Shown: positions 8,389 to 18,000 of the stretch, in pieces
Numbering within the stretch: the first letter of the stretch is position 1
Layout: the number at the start of each line of letters is the position of its first letter
Assembly: GCF_038397755.1 (NCBI RefSeq)
Contig: NZ_CP151637.1
Coordinates: 1,612,001 to 1,676,000 of the forward strand
Length of the DNA: 64,000 nt
From: Microbacterium sp. LWH7-1.2
GTDB taxonomy: Bacteria; Actinomycetota; Actinomycetes; Actinomycetales; Microbacteriaceae
Direction: 5' to 3'
The notes under the pieces: model-generated
What the model was told of the DNA's origin: nothing
Database searches by the model: none
The model's input: only the letters and a program-made list of their open reading frames with translations
Made by a program: the position numbers and the translations under genes

Positions 8389-9453
8389 ATGAGCCGCCTC
8401 TTCACCCCCCTCAGCCTGCGCGACGTGACGGTGCGCAACCGCCTCTGGGTCTCCCCGATGTGCCAGTACAGCGCCGTCGACGGCGTGCCGCAGGAGTGGC
8501 ACCACACGCACCTGGCGCAGTTCGCGTCGGGCGGTGCGGGGCTGGTCGTCGCGGAGGCGACGGCGGTGTCGCCCGAAGGCCGGATCTCGCCGGAGGACAC
8601 CGGCCTGTGGAACGACGCGCAGCGCGAGGCGTGGACACCGATCGTCACCGCGATCCGCAGCCGCGGGGCGGTCGCAGGCGTGCAGCTCGCGCACGCGGGG
8701 CGAAAGGCCTCGACATGGTCGCCGTTCTCGGGGCGCCGGGGATCCGTCGCCGCCGAAGAGGGCGGCTGGAGCACCGTCGCCCCGTCGGCGGTCGCATTCG
8801 ACGGCTACGCCGAACCGCTGGCACTCGACATCGCCGGCATCGACCGCATCGTCGACGACTTCGCGGCGGCCGCGCGCCGTGCCGTCCAGGCCGGCTTCCA
8901 GGTGCTCGAGGTGCACGGCGCCCACGGGTACCTGCTGCACCAGTTCCTCTCGCCGCTGTCGAACCTCCGCGATGACGAGTACGGCGGCTCGCTCGAGAAC
9001 CGCGCGCGCCTGCTGCTGCGGGTGCTCGACGCGGTAGCCGATGCCGCCCCCGGCATTCCCGTCATCGTGCGCTTCTCGGCCACCGATTGGGCCGAGGGTG
9101 GCTGGAACCCCGACGAGACCGCGACCGTCGCCCGCTGGGCGGCCGAGCGCGGCGCGGACTTCTTCGACATCTCCAGCGGAGGGCTCGTCGCCCACCAGAA
9201 GCTCACGACCGGGCCCGGGTACCAGGTCGAGCTCGCAGCGCGCATTCGGCGCGAGGCCGGCGTGCCGGTCAACGCCGTGGGCATGATCGACGACGCGGTG
9301 CACGCCGAGCGGGTGCTCGCCGAGGATCTCGCCGACGCCGTGATGGCCGGCCGCGAGTGGCTGCGCGACCCGCACTACGGCCTGCGCGCCGCGTCCGAGC
9401 TCGGCGCCGAGATCGACTACTGGCCGGCGCAGTATCTCCGCGCGCGCCTCTGA
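8389..9453 (+). CDS. Old-yellow-enzyme-type NADH:flavin oxidoreductase, YqjM-like
   Basis: A 354-residue FMN-dependent ene reductase in a TIM barrel. SPMCQYSA near residue 25 has the redox-tuning Cys typical of the thermophilic-like/YqjM class. HGAHGYLLHQFLSPLSN (from about residue 176) has the two substrate-binding histidines. It should reduce activated C=C bonds of enones or quinones with NAD(P)H; the natural substrate is unknown. GGAG lies five bases before the ATG. Confidence 0.9.
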   Translation: MSRLFTPLSLRDVTVRNRLWVSPMCQYSAVDGVPQEWHHTHLAQFASGGAGLVVAEATAVSPEGRISPEDTGLWNDAQREAWTPIVTAIRSRGAVAGVQLAHAGRKASTWSPFSGRRGSVAAEEGGWSTVAPSAVAFDGYAEPLALDIAGIDRIVDDFAAAARRAVQAGFQVLEVHGAHGYLLHQFLSPLSNLRDDEYGGSLENRARLLLRVLDAVADAAPGIPVIVRFSATDWAEGGWNPDETATVARWAAERGADFFDISSGGLVAHQKLTTGPGYQVELAARIRREAGVPVNAVGMIDDAVHAERVLAEDLADAVMAGREWLRDPHYGLRAASELGAEIDYWPAQYLRARL

Positions 9454-9467
9454 CCCGAGACGTTCCC

Positions 9468-9543
9468 CGGGTTCGGGGCGCAGCGCGCGCGTTCGGCGCG
9501 CGCGCCGTGCGCCCCGAACGTTCGCGACGCGCCCCGATCCCGA
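9468..9543. repeat. Palindromic intergenic repeat, copy A
   Basis: Nested inverted repeats follow the OYE stop. GTTCGGGGCGC (9471-9481) pairs with GCGCCCCGAAC (9509-9519) around an inner stem GCGCGCGC-gttcg-GCGCGCGC. The left arm can also pair, with one mismatch, with a third module at 9530-9543. The same three-module plan and near-identical text recur as copy B at 62540-62610. It may also terminate transcription. Confidence 0.75.
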
Positions 9544-9563
9544 ATCACAGACCCGGAAAGAGG

Positions 9564-9602
9564 TGAGCGGATGCTGCGGCCCCGGGCCGCGGCATCCGCT
9601 CA
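9564..9602. terminator. Bidirectional hairpin of the GGATGC/GCATCC type
   Basis: TGAGCGGATGC pairs with GCATCCGCTCA, extended by a GC-rich stem with one mismatch. It lies between the convergent OYE and CNNM genes, ten bases from the latter's stop. Confidence 0.65.
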
Positions 9603-9612
9603 TCTCATTGCG

Positions 9613-10671
9613 TCAGAAGCCGCGACGGCGGGTCGCGTCCTGCACCTCGCCGATGAGCTCCTCGATGATGTCCTCGAGGAACAGCACCGCGGTGATCTCA
9701 CCGGACTCGTTGCGCACCTGCGCGAGGTGGCGCCCGGCGCGGCGCATCACGGCGAGCGCGTCCTCCAGATCGGTCGCCTCCCGCACCGGCACCATGTGGT
9801 GGATGCGCTTCGTGGCGATCGGGAGCGCGACGTCGGTCGCGGCATCCGGTCCCTCCGCCGCCCGGAGGATGTCCTTCAGGTGGACGTAGCCGAGCGGGAG
9901 GCCCGCCTCGTCGACGATCACGTAGCGCGAGAAGCCGTGCTTGGCGACCGCACGCTCGATCTCGTCGGGCGTCGTGACCTCGGGGAGCGTCACGAGCTGC
10001 GACAGCGGCACCGCGACGTCGGCGGCCTTCTTGTCGGTGAACTCGACGGCTGCGGCCACCGTGCCCGACGTGTCGTCGAGCACGCCCTCGATGCGGGACT
10101 GGTTGACGATCGTCGCGACCTCCTCGAGCGTGAAGGTCGAGGAGGCCTCGTCCTTCGGCTCGACGCGGAACAGCCGCACGATGTGGTTCGCCGTCCAGTT
10201 GAGCGTCACGATCACCGGGTGGAAGATCTTCGACACCCACACGAGCGGCGGCGCGAGCATGAGCACCGCACGGTCGGGCACCGAGAAGGCGAGGTTCTTC
10301 GGAACCATCTCGCCGAACACGACGTGCAGGTACGACACGAGGATCAGTGCCACCGCGAAGGCGATGCCGTCCACGACGGCCTCCGACCAGCCGGTGAGCC
10401 CCAGCGGCTCGGCCAGCAGGTGGTGGATCGCGGGCTCGGAGACGTTCAGGATCAGCAGCGAGCAGATCGTGATGCCGAGCTGGCTCGTCGCCAGCATGAG
10501 CGTCGCGTGCTCCATCGCGTACAGCGCGGTCCTGGCCGACCGCGAGCCCCTCTCCGCGAGGGGCTCGATCTGCGAGCGGCGCGCCGAGATGACGGCGAAC
10601 TCGGCACCGACGAAGAAGGCGTTGGCGATGAGGAGCACCACCAGCCAGGCGATCCCGGCCCAGTCGCTCAT
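9613..10671 (-). CDS. CNNM/HlyC-CorC-type membrane protein, DUF21 plus CBS pair
   Basis: A 352-residue protein. Residues 1 to about 190 form the DUF21 (CNNM) membrane domain with short helices and the conserved GEMVPKNLAFSVPDR. Two CBS domains follow at about 200-330. The C-terminal CorC_HlyC domain of its neighbour is missing. Family members are linked to magnesium or cobalt efflux. Its ATG overlaps the stop of the upstream paralogue by four bases (ATGA), suggesting translational coupling and perhaps a heteromer. Confidence 0.88.
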   Translation of the reverse strand: MSDWAGIAWLVVLLIANAFFVGAEFAVISARRSQIEPLAERGSRSARTALYAMEHATLMLATSQLGITICSLLILNVSEPAIHHLLAEPLGLTGWSEAVVDGIAFAVALILVSYLHVVFGEMVPKNLAFSVPDRAVLMLAPPLVWVSKIFHPVIVTLNWTANHIVRLFRVEPKDEASSTFTLEEVATIVNQSRIEGVLDDTSGTVAAAVEFTDKKAADVAVPLSQLVTLPEVTTPDEIERAVAKHGFSRYVIVDEAGLPLGYVHLKDILRAAEGPDAATDVALPIATKRIHHMVPVREATDLEDALAVMRRAGRHLAQVRNESGEITAVLFLEDIIEELIGEVQDATRRRGF

Positions 10672-11996
10672 CGGCGATCACCCCCTTCGGTCGCGTCCTC
10701 GTGGGGCATCGGTTTCGGCGTGAACCTCACTCGGTCGACGCGGCGGCCGTCCATGCGCTGCACCTCGATGGTGCCGTCCTCGATCTCGAGGGCGTCGCCG
10801 ACGACGGGGATGCGCTCGAGCACGCTCATGATGTAGCCGCCGACGGTGTCGTAGACGTCCCCCTCGGGGATGCGGATGCCGGTGCGGTCGCGCACCTCGT
10901 CGGGGCGCAGCTCGCCGGGGAAGATGACGGTGTCCTGGACCCGCACGATTCCCGCGCGACGGCGGTCGTGCTCGTCGAGCACCTCGCCGACGATCTCCTC
11001 GACGAGGTCCTCGAGCGTGACGACCCCGGCGGTGCCGCCGTACTCGTCGACCACGACGGCCATCTGGTAGCCACGGGCACGCAGCTCGGAGACGAGCACG
11101 TCGAGGTGGACCGGCTCCGGGATGCGCAGCGGCTCGGTCGCGAGCGCCGCAGCCGGGACATCCGCCCGGCGCTCGCGTGGCACGCCGACGGCCGCCTTGA
11201 GGTGCACGATGCCGGTGATGTCGTCCATGTCTTCGCCGTACACGGGGAACCGGCTGTGACCGGTGCGCCGGGCGAGCTGGATGACGTCCTCGGCCGAATC
11301 ATCGGCGGCGAGCGCGTGGATGCTCGGGCGCGGCGTCATGACGTCGGCCGCCGAGAGCCGCGCGAAGGTGAGGCTGCGGTCGAGGAGCGACGCCGTGTCC
11401 TCCTCGAGCACGCCGGCGCTGGCCGAGCGGCGGACGAGGCTCGAGAGCTCCTCGGCGGTGCGGGCGCCGGAGAGCTCCTCCTTGGGCTCGATGCCGACGG
11501 CACGCAGCACGCCGTTCGCGCTGCCGTTGAGCACGGCGATCGCCGGGCGGAACACCGTGGTGAAGGCGACCTGGAACGGCATGACGAGCTTGGCCGTCTG
11601 CCGCGGCACGGCGAGCGCGAAGTTCTTCGGCACGAGCTCGCCGAGGATCATCGAGAAGACGGTCGCGACCGAGACGCCGATGACGGCGGCGAGCGGCCTG
11701 GAGGCACCGCTCGGGATGCCCCACGCGTCGAACACGGGAGCGAGCAGGTTCGAGATCGCCGGCTCCATCGTGTAACCGGTGAGCAGGGTCGTCAGCGTGA
11801 TGCCCAGCTGCGCGCTGGAGAGGTGCGTCGAGGTGATGCGCAGCGCGCTGATCGTCAGCGACAGACGGGACTCGCCCGCGGCCTGACGGGCTTCGAGGTC
11901 TGCCCTGTCGAGGTTGACGAGCGCGAACTCGCTCGCGACGAACAGGCCTGTTCCGATGGTGAGAAGAAGCCCCACGCCCAACATGACGTAATCCAT
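10668..11996 (-). CDS. HlyC/CorC family transporter, DUF21 + CBS pair + CorC_HlyC
   Basis: A 442-residue protein with a DUF21 membrane domain ([15 protein letters not shown] near residue 105), a CBS pair, and a C-terminal CorC_HlyC domain ([27 protein letters not shown] lies at the end of the CBS pair). The likely role is Mg/Co export or metal homeostasis. The open frame starts with GTG at 11999, but GGGGGAG lies six bases before the ATG at 11996. It is the first gene of a two-gene operon with the shorter paralogue and diverges from the YihY gene. Confidence 0.88.
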   Translation of the reverse strand: MDYVMLGVGLLLTIGTGLFVASEFALVNLDRADLEARQAAGESRLSLTISALRITSTHLSSAQLGITLTTLLTGYTMEPAISNLLAPVFDAWGIPSGASRPLAAVIGVSVATVFSMILGELVPKNFALAVPRQTAKLVMPFQVAFTTVFRPAIAVLNGSANGVLRAVGIEPKEELSGARTAEELSSLVRRSASAGVLEEDTASLLDRSLTFARLSAADVMTPRPSIHALAADDSAEDVIQLARRTGHSRFPVYGEDMDDITGIVHLKAAVGVPRERRADVPAAALATEPLRIPEPVHLDVLVSELRARGYQMAVVVDEYGGTAGVVTLEDLVEEIVGEVLDEHDRRRAGIVRVQDTVIFPGELRPDEVRDRTGIRIPEGDVYDTVGGYIMSVLERIPVVGDALEIEDGTIEVQRMDGRRVDRVRFTPKPMPHEDATEGGDRR

Positions 11997-12141
11997 CACG
12001 CACTCCCCCTTTGCTGCAACCGGCGGTCAGGCCCGTTCATCGGGGTGGAGGGTCGGTGGGGCGATTGTCTGCAACTAGGAGGGTCGTCCATCGTGCCGAC
12101 AAGTCTACGGCAGGCGCCCGCGCGGGATTCCGGGGAATGAG

Positions 12142-12164
12142 GGATGCGGCGGCCCGCGGCATCC
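12142..12164. repeat. GGATGC...GCATCC dyad in a divergent promoter region
   Basis: GGATGC and GCATCC arms flank an 11-base GC-rich centre. Similar hairpins sit after genes elsewhere in the window, but this one is between two divergent starts (11996 and 12227), so it cannot be only a terminator. Confidence 0.5.
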
Positions 12165-12226
12165 GGTCGGACCCGCGCTGTCAACCCCCTCTGCGCCGGG
12201 CCGTCGCGGCGCCCACGGTGGGGGGC

Positions 12227-13327
12227 ATGACCGACACCAGCGCCGATCGACGGACGGATCCCCGCAACGCACCGAGTCCCGAGCACCCCGCCAAGCCCGA
12301 CACGCCCCGCGAGATAGAGAAGCGCTCGTGGAAGTACGTCTTCGGGAAGACGGCGCGCGAGTTCTCCGCCGACGAGTGCACCGACATCGCGGCGGCGCTC
12401 ACCTACTACTCGGTGCTCGCCATCTTCCCCGGCCTCGTCGCCGTCTTCTCCATCTTCGGCCTGATCGCGCGCAACGGGGAGGCCACCGACGCCATCCTCG
12501 GCGTCGTCGAGGGCGTCTCCCCCGACACGGCCGACACGCTTCGCGGCCCGCTCGAGCAGCTGGCGGACTCTCCCGCCGCGGGGTGGGGTCTCGTGCTGGG
12601 CCTGCTGCTCGCCATCTGGTCGGCCTCCGGCTACGTCGCGGCGTTCAGCCGCGCCATGAACCGGATCTACGAGATCCCCGAAGGGCGGCCGTTCTGGAAG
12701 CTGCGGCCGGCGCAGCTACTGATCACGGTCATCGGAGTCGTGCTCATCGTCGTGGCGCTGGTGATCCTCGTCGTGTCAGGACCCGTGGCCGACGCCGTCG
12801 GCGAGGCGCTCGGGCTCGGCGAGGTGGCGACGACCGTCTGGTCGATCGTCAAGTGGCCGGTGCTGGCGCTCATCGTGGTGCTGATGGTCGCGATCCTCTA
12901 CTACGCGACTCCGAACGCGAAGCAGCCGAAGTTCCGCTGGATCAGCCTCGGGTCCCTCCTCGCGATCCTCACGCTCGTGGTCGCGTCGGCGCTGTTCGGA
13001 CTGTACGTCGCGAACTTCTCGAACTACGACCGCACCTACGGGTCGCTGGCCGGCGTGATCGTGTTCCTGCTGTGGCTGTGGATCGCGAACATCGCGCTGC
13101 TGTTCGGCGCGGAGTTCGACGCCGAGCTCGAGCGCGGTCGCCAGCTGCAGGCCGGGATCGCCGCCGAGGAGGACATCCAGCTGCCGCCGCGTGACACCCG
13201 CAAGAGCGACAAGGCGCAGGAGAAGGAGCGCAAGGACGTCGAGGAGGGGCGCCGCATCCGCGAGCAGCACGACGGCGACGAAGACGACGAGCGCGCGGAG
13301 CCGGCTCGCGACGGGCGGAATCGCTGA
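12227..13327 (+). CDS. YihY/virulence factor BrkB family membrane protein
   Basis: A 366-residue inner-membrane protein with six to seven membrane helices at about residues 60-300. Family marks are ALTYYSVLAIFPGLVAVFSIFG near the start and the late segment YGSLAGVIVFLLWLWIANIALLFGAEFDAEL. It was once thought to be RNase BN; the true function is unknown. The tail is highly charged and rich in Lys, Glu and Asp. The ATG follows a G-rich ribosome site. Confidence 0.88.
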   Translation: MTDTSADRRTDPRNAPSPEHPAKPDTPREIEKRSWKYVFGKTAREFSADECTDIAAALTYYSVLAIFPGLVAVFSIFGLIARNGEATDAILGVVEGVSPDTADTLRGPLEQLADSPAAGWGLVLGLLLAIWSASGYVAAFSRAMNRIYEIPEGRPFWKLRPAQLLITVIGVVLIVVALVILVVSGPVADAVGEALGLGEVATTVWSIVKWPVLALIVVLMVAILYYATPNAKQPKFRWISLGSLLAILTLVVASALFGLYVANFSNYDRTYGSLAGVIVFLLWLWIANIALLFGAEFDAELERGRQLQAGIAAEEDIQLPPRDTRKSDKAQEKERKDVEEGRRIREQHDGDEDDERAEPARDGRNR

Positions 13328-13333
13328 GGGGGA

Positions 13334-13361
13334 ACGGATGCCGCGGCCCCGCGGCATCCGT
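13334..13361. terminator. Bidirectional terminator hairpin
   Basis: Perfect 13-bp arms (ACGGATGCCGCGG and its complement) around two bases, between the converging YihY and guaB1 genes. It belongs to the GGATGC/GCATCC class. Confidence 0.7.
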
Positions 13362-13367
13362 CATCGC

Positions 13368-14825
13368 TCACCAGCTGACCGGCAGCGCCTTGCCCTCTTC
13401 GTAACCGGCCGCCGACTGCAGGCCGACGCGGGCGCGGTCGCGGAACTCGGCCACCGTCGAGGCGCCGGCATAGGTGAAGGAGGACCGCACGCCCGACGTG
13501 ATCATGTCGAGGAGGTCCTCGAGTCCGGGGCGGAGCGGGTCGAGGTAGATCCTCGACGACGAGATGCCCTCGGCGAACAGCTCCTTGCGCGCGAGCTCGT
13601 AGGGGTCCAGTCGCCCGAAGCGCTCGTGCACGGCCTTCGTCGAGGCCATGCCCCACGACTCCTTGTACGCACGGCCGGCGTCGTCGACCTGCAGCTCGCC
13701 GGGCGCCTCGATGGTTCCCGCGAACCACGAGCCGATCATGACCGACGCCGCACCCGCCGCGAGCGCCAGCGCGACGTCGCGCGGGTAGCGCACCCCGCCG
13801 TCGGCCCACACGTGCGCACCCATGATGCGTGCGGCCTCTGCGGTCTCGAGCACTGCGGAGAACTGCGGGCGGCCGACCGCCGTCATCATGCGCGTGGTGC
13901 ACATGGCGCCGGGGCCGACACCGACCTTGAGGATCGTGGCGCCGGCGGTGACGAGGTCGTGCACGCCCTCGGCGCTCACGATGTTGCCCGCCGCGATCGG
14001 GATGCCGAGGTCGAGGTCGTCGACGGCACGCAGCGCCCGGAGCATGCCCTCCTGGTGACCGTGCGCGGTGTCGACGACGAGCACGTCGACGCCCGCGCCG
14101 GCGAGCGCCTTCGCCTTCGACGCGACGTCGCCGTTGATGCCGATCGCGGCAGCGACGATGAGCCGGCCGGACGCGTCGACGGCGGGGCGGTACAGCGTCG
14201 AGCGCAGCGCGCTGCGACGAGAGAGGGTCCCGACGAGGTGCCCGTGGTGCAGCACGCACACGGTCTCCGCCTCGGCGGCGACGATCACGTCGAACGCGTG
14301 GCGCGCGCTTTCGATGTCGTCGGCATCGACGGATGCTGCGCGCCCGCGCGCGAGGTCGCCCAGGCGGGCGTCGGGCAGGGCCGTGCCGAGCCGGGTCGCC
14401 GGGACGATGCCGAGGATGTCGTCGGCGTCGACGTGGCCCGACGACGCATCGGCGACGACGATGCCGTGCCCCTCGGTGGCGGGGAGGAGCCGCGCAGCGT
14501 CGGCGACGGTCGCATCCGCCGGCAGCACGAGGGGGGTGTCCCACGACACCGGCTGCGCCTTGACCCAGCGGATGGCGGCGTCCAGCTCCTGCAGCGGCAT
14601 GTCCTGCGGGAGGACTCCGAGGCCCCCGCGACGGGCCAGCGTCGCAGCGAGCCGGGCGCCGGTGACCGAGTTCATGTTGGCCGAGACGAGCGGGAGGGTG
14701 GCCGTCGTGCCGTCGCCGGGAGCGAGGTCGACATCGAGCCGGCTCGTGATCGCCGAGCGACGCGGGACGAGGAAGACGTCCGAGTACGTCAGGTCGACGT
14801 CGGGGGTTTCGCCGTAGAACTCCAT
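13368..14825 (-). CDS. guaB1: GuaB1-family IMP dehydrogenase-related protein (GMP reductase)
   Basis: A 485-residue TIM-barrel enzyme with a CBS pair inserted at about 90-210. GVGPGAMCTTR holds the catalytic Cys (about residue 309). LPLVSANMNSVTG and MTAVGRPQFSAV are typical of the actinobacterial GuaB1 group, which acts as GMP reductase, turning GMP into IMP in purine salvage, rather than as IMP dehydrogenase. The frame is open to a TTG at 14834, but the ATG at 14825 fits the family start MEFYGETPDVDLTYSDV. TACCCT lies eight bases before that ATG. Confidence 0.85.
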   Translation of the reverse strand: MEFYGETPDVDLTYSDVFLVPRRSAITSRLDVDLAPGDGTTATLPLVSANMNSVTGARLAATLARRGGLGVLPQDMPLQELDAAIRWVKAQPVSWDTPLVLPADATVADAARLLPATEGHGIVVADASSGHVDADDILGIVPATRLGTALPDARLGDLARGRAASVDADDIESARHAFDVIVAAEAETVCVLHHGHLVGTLSRRSALRSTLYRPAVDASGRLIVAAAIGINGDVASKAKALAGAGVDVLVVDTAHGHQEGMLRALRAVDDLDLGIPIAAGNIVSAEGVHDLVTAGATILKVGVGPGAMCTTRMMTAVGRPQFSAVLETAEAARIMGAHVWADGGVRYPRDVALALAAGAASVMIGSWFAGTIEAPGELQVDDAGRAYKESWGMASTKAVHERFGRLDPYELARKELFAEGISSSRIYLDPLRPGLEDLLDMITSGVRSSFTYAGASTVAEFRDRARVGLQSAAGYEEGKALPVSW

Positions 14826-14922
14826 GACCGCCAAGGGTAGTGACAGTTCCTGTGCGGATAATCATGCGGGTTCTTTCAGGTTTCGAGTGGGCTGCAGCCG
14901 GAACGGCTCGCGAAGACTGGGC

Positions 14923-14928
14923 TAGGCT
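14923..14928 (+). promoter_or_regulatory. Candidate -10 box for sucA
   Basis: TAGGCT, 75 bases before the chosen sucA start, in the 178-bp gap diverging from guaB1. No convincing -35 is visible. Confidence 0.35.
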
Positions 14929-15003
14929 TAACGGTCGTGGGTGAGGGCGATTCGTGCACCTCGCGCATCCCAGAACTTCACCGATGAAAGCAGGCGATTC
15001 AGC

Positions 15004-18000
15004 GTGTCGAGCCAGGTGACGGGCGTCGGGGTTTCGAACGAGGGAGAGTTCGGAGCCAACGAGTGGCTCGTCGAGGAGCTGTACGAACAGTTCAAGATCG
15101 ACCGGAACTCCGTCGACAAGGCGTGGTGGCCCGTTCTCGAGGCCTACCACCCCGCCGAGGGAGCAGCACCAGCACCGACCCAGGCAGCGCCCGCGGCGCC
15201 CCCGGCGACCGAGCCCCCGGCGCCGGCGCAGCCGGCGGCATCCGAGCCGCGTCCGGTGACGGCGCCGATCCCGGTGATCGGCACACAACCGGTGGCCCGC
15301 ACCACCGCGCGCCCGGCAGCACCCCAGCCGATCCCGGCGCAGGCGCCGAAGGCCTCGCCCTCGGCGGCCGACGGCCAGGCCGACGCCGACGTCGTCACGC
15401 CGCTGCGCGGCATGCCGAAGACCCTCGCCGCCAACATGGACGAGTCGCTGACCGTCCCCACGGCGACGAGCGTGCGCACCGTGCCGGCGAAGCTGATGAT
15501 CGACAACCGCATCGTCATCAACAACCACATGTCGCGCACCCGCGGTGGCAAGGTGAGCTTCACGCACCTCATCGGATGGGCGATCATCCAGGCGCTCAAG
15601 GAGTTCCCGAGCCAGAACGTCTTCTACGCCGAGATCGACGGCAAGCCGTCGCTCGTCGCCCCGGCGCACATCAACCTCGGCATCGCGATCGATCTTCCGA
15701 AGCCCGACGGCACCCGCGCTCTGCTCGTGCCGAGCATCAAGCGCGCCGAGCAGCTCACCTTCAACGAGTACCTCACGACGTACGAGGACCTGGTCACCCG
15801 CGCGCGGGGCAACAAGCTGACGGCAGCCGACTTCCAGGGCACCACGATCTCGCTGACCAACCCCGGCGGCATCGGCACCGTCCACTCGGTGCCGCGTCTC
15901 ATGAAGGGTCAGGGCTGCATCGTCGGCGCCGGCGCCCTCGAGTACCCCGCCGAGTTCCAGGGCGCGAGCGAGAAGACGCTCAACGAGCTCGCGATCGGCA
16001 AGACCATCACGCTCACGAGCACCTACGACCACCGCGTCATCCAGGGCGCCGGGTCGGGCGAGTTCCTCAAGAAGGTGCACGAGCTGCTCATCGGACAGCG
16101 CAGCTTCTACGAGGACATCTTCGCGGCGCTGCGCATCCCCTACGCGCCGATCCACTGGGCGGCCGACATCAACGTCGACCTCGCCGAGCGCGTCGACAAG
16201 ACCGCGCGCGTGCAGGAGCTCATCAACTCGTTCCGGGTCCGCGGTCACCTCATGGCCGACATCGACCCGCTCCAGTACGTGCAGCGCACGCACCCCGACC
16301 TGGAGATCGAGCAGCACGGCCTCACGTTCTGGGACCTCGACCGCGAGTTCGTCACCGGCGGCTTCGGCGGTAAGCGCCAGATGAAGCTGCGCGACATCCT
16401 CGGAGTGCTGCGCGACTCGTATTGCCGCACGATCGGCATCGAGTACATGCACATCCAGGACCCGACGCAGCGCGCGTGGTTCCAGGAGAACGTCGAGGTC
16501 AAGTACCAGAAGCCCGGCCACGACGAGCAGCTGCGCATCCTCGACAAGCTCAACCAGGCCGAGGCGTTCGAGACCTTCCTGCAGACGAAGTACGTCGGCC
16601 AGAAGCGCTTCAGCCTCGAGGGCGGCGAGTCGCTGATCCCGCTGCTCGATGAGATCCTTCAGGGCGCCGCCCAGGCGGGCCTCGATGGCGCCGCGATCGG
16701 CATGGCGCACCGCGGCCGTCTCAACGTGCTGACGAACATCGCCGGCAAGACCTACGGCCAGGTGTTCCGCGAGTTCGAGGGGTCTGTCGCGATCGGGTCG
16801 AAGAGCGGCTCGGGCGACGTCAAGTACCACCTCGGTACCGAGGGCACGTTCTCCGCCGACAACGAGTCCGAGCTGCCCGTCTACCTCGCCGCGAACCCGT
16901 CGCACCTCGAGACCGTCGACGGCGTGCTCGAGGGCATCGTCCGCGCGAAGCAGGACCGCAAGCCGATCGGCACCTTCACGTGGCTGCCGATCCTCGTCCA
17001 CGGCGACGCGGCCTTCTCCGGCCAGGGCGTCGTCGTCGAGACCCTGCAGATGTCGCAGCTGCGCGGCTACCGCACCGGAGGCACGGTGCACGTGGTCGTG
17101 AACAACCAGGTGGGCTTCACGACGACTCCCACCGACGCACGCAGCTCGGTGTACGCGACCGACGTCGCCAAGACGATCCAGGCTCCGATCTTCCATGTGA
17201 ACGGCGACGACCCCGAGGCCGTCACCCGCGTCGCACAGCTGGCCTTCGCCTACCGCGAGCGGTTCCACCGCGACGTCGTGGTCGATCTCGTCTGCTACCG
17301 CCGCCGCGGCCACAACGAGGGCGACGACCCGTCGATGACGCAGCCCCTGATGACGAACCTCATCGAGGCCAAGCGCTCCGTGCGGCGCCTCTACACCGAG
17401 GCTCTCGTCGGTCGCGGCGACATCACCGAGGAAGAGTACGACAAGGCGAAGCAGGACTTCCAGAACCGCCTCGAGATCGCCTTCGCCGAGACGCACGCGG
17501 CCGAGACGGGCTCCTCGCCCATCCTCGTGCCCGACGCGAGTGCCCAGCCCGCCGCCGGCGAACCGGCGACCACCGGCGTCTCGCGCGAGGTCGTCTCCCT
17601 CATCGGCGACACCTTCGTGAACAAGCCCAACGGCTTCACGGTCCACGCCAAGCTGCAGCAGCTCCTCGACAAGCGCCTCGACATGAGCCGCAACGGCTCG
17701 ATCGACTGGGGCTTCGGCGAACTGCTCGCGTTCGGCTCACTGCTGCTCGAGAAGACCAATGTGCGCCTGGCCGGCCAGGACTCGCGCCGCGGCACCTTCG
17801 TGCAGCGGCACGCGGTGCTGCACGACCGCGCGAACGGTCAGGAGTGGATCCCGCTCACGAACCTCAGCGAGGACCAGGGCCGCTTCTACGTCTACGACTC
17901 GCTGCTGAGCGAGTACGCGGCCATGGCGTTCGAGTACGGCTACTCGGTCGAGCGCGCCGACTCGCTCGTGCTGTGGGAGGCCCAGTTCGGCGACTTCGCC

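Noticed and set aside
13036..17646. A 1536-codon open frame on the minus strand opposite sucA and guaB1
   Set aside because: It is antisense to a well-supported E1/E2 enzyme and also crosses guaB1 in another frame. The Arg/Asp/Val/Leu-rich product has no domain. High GC makes long empty frames common here.
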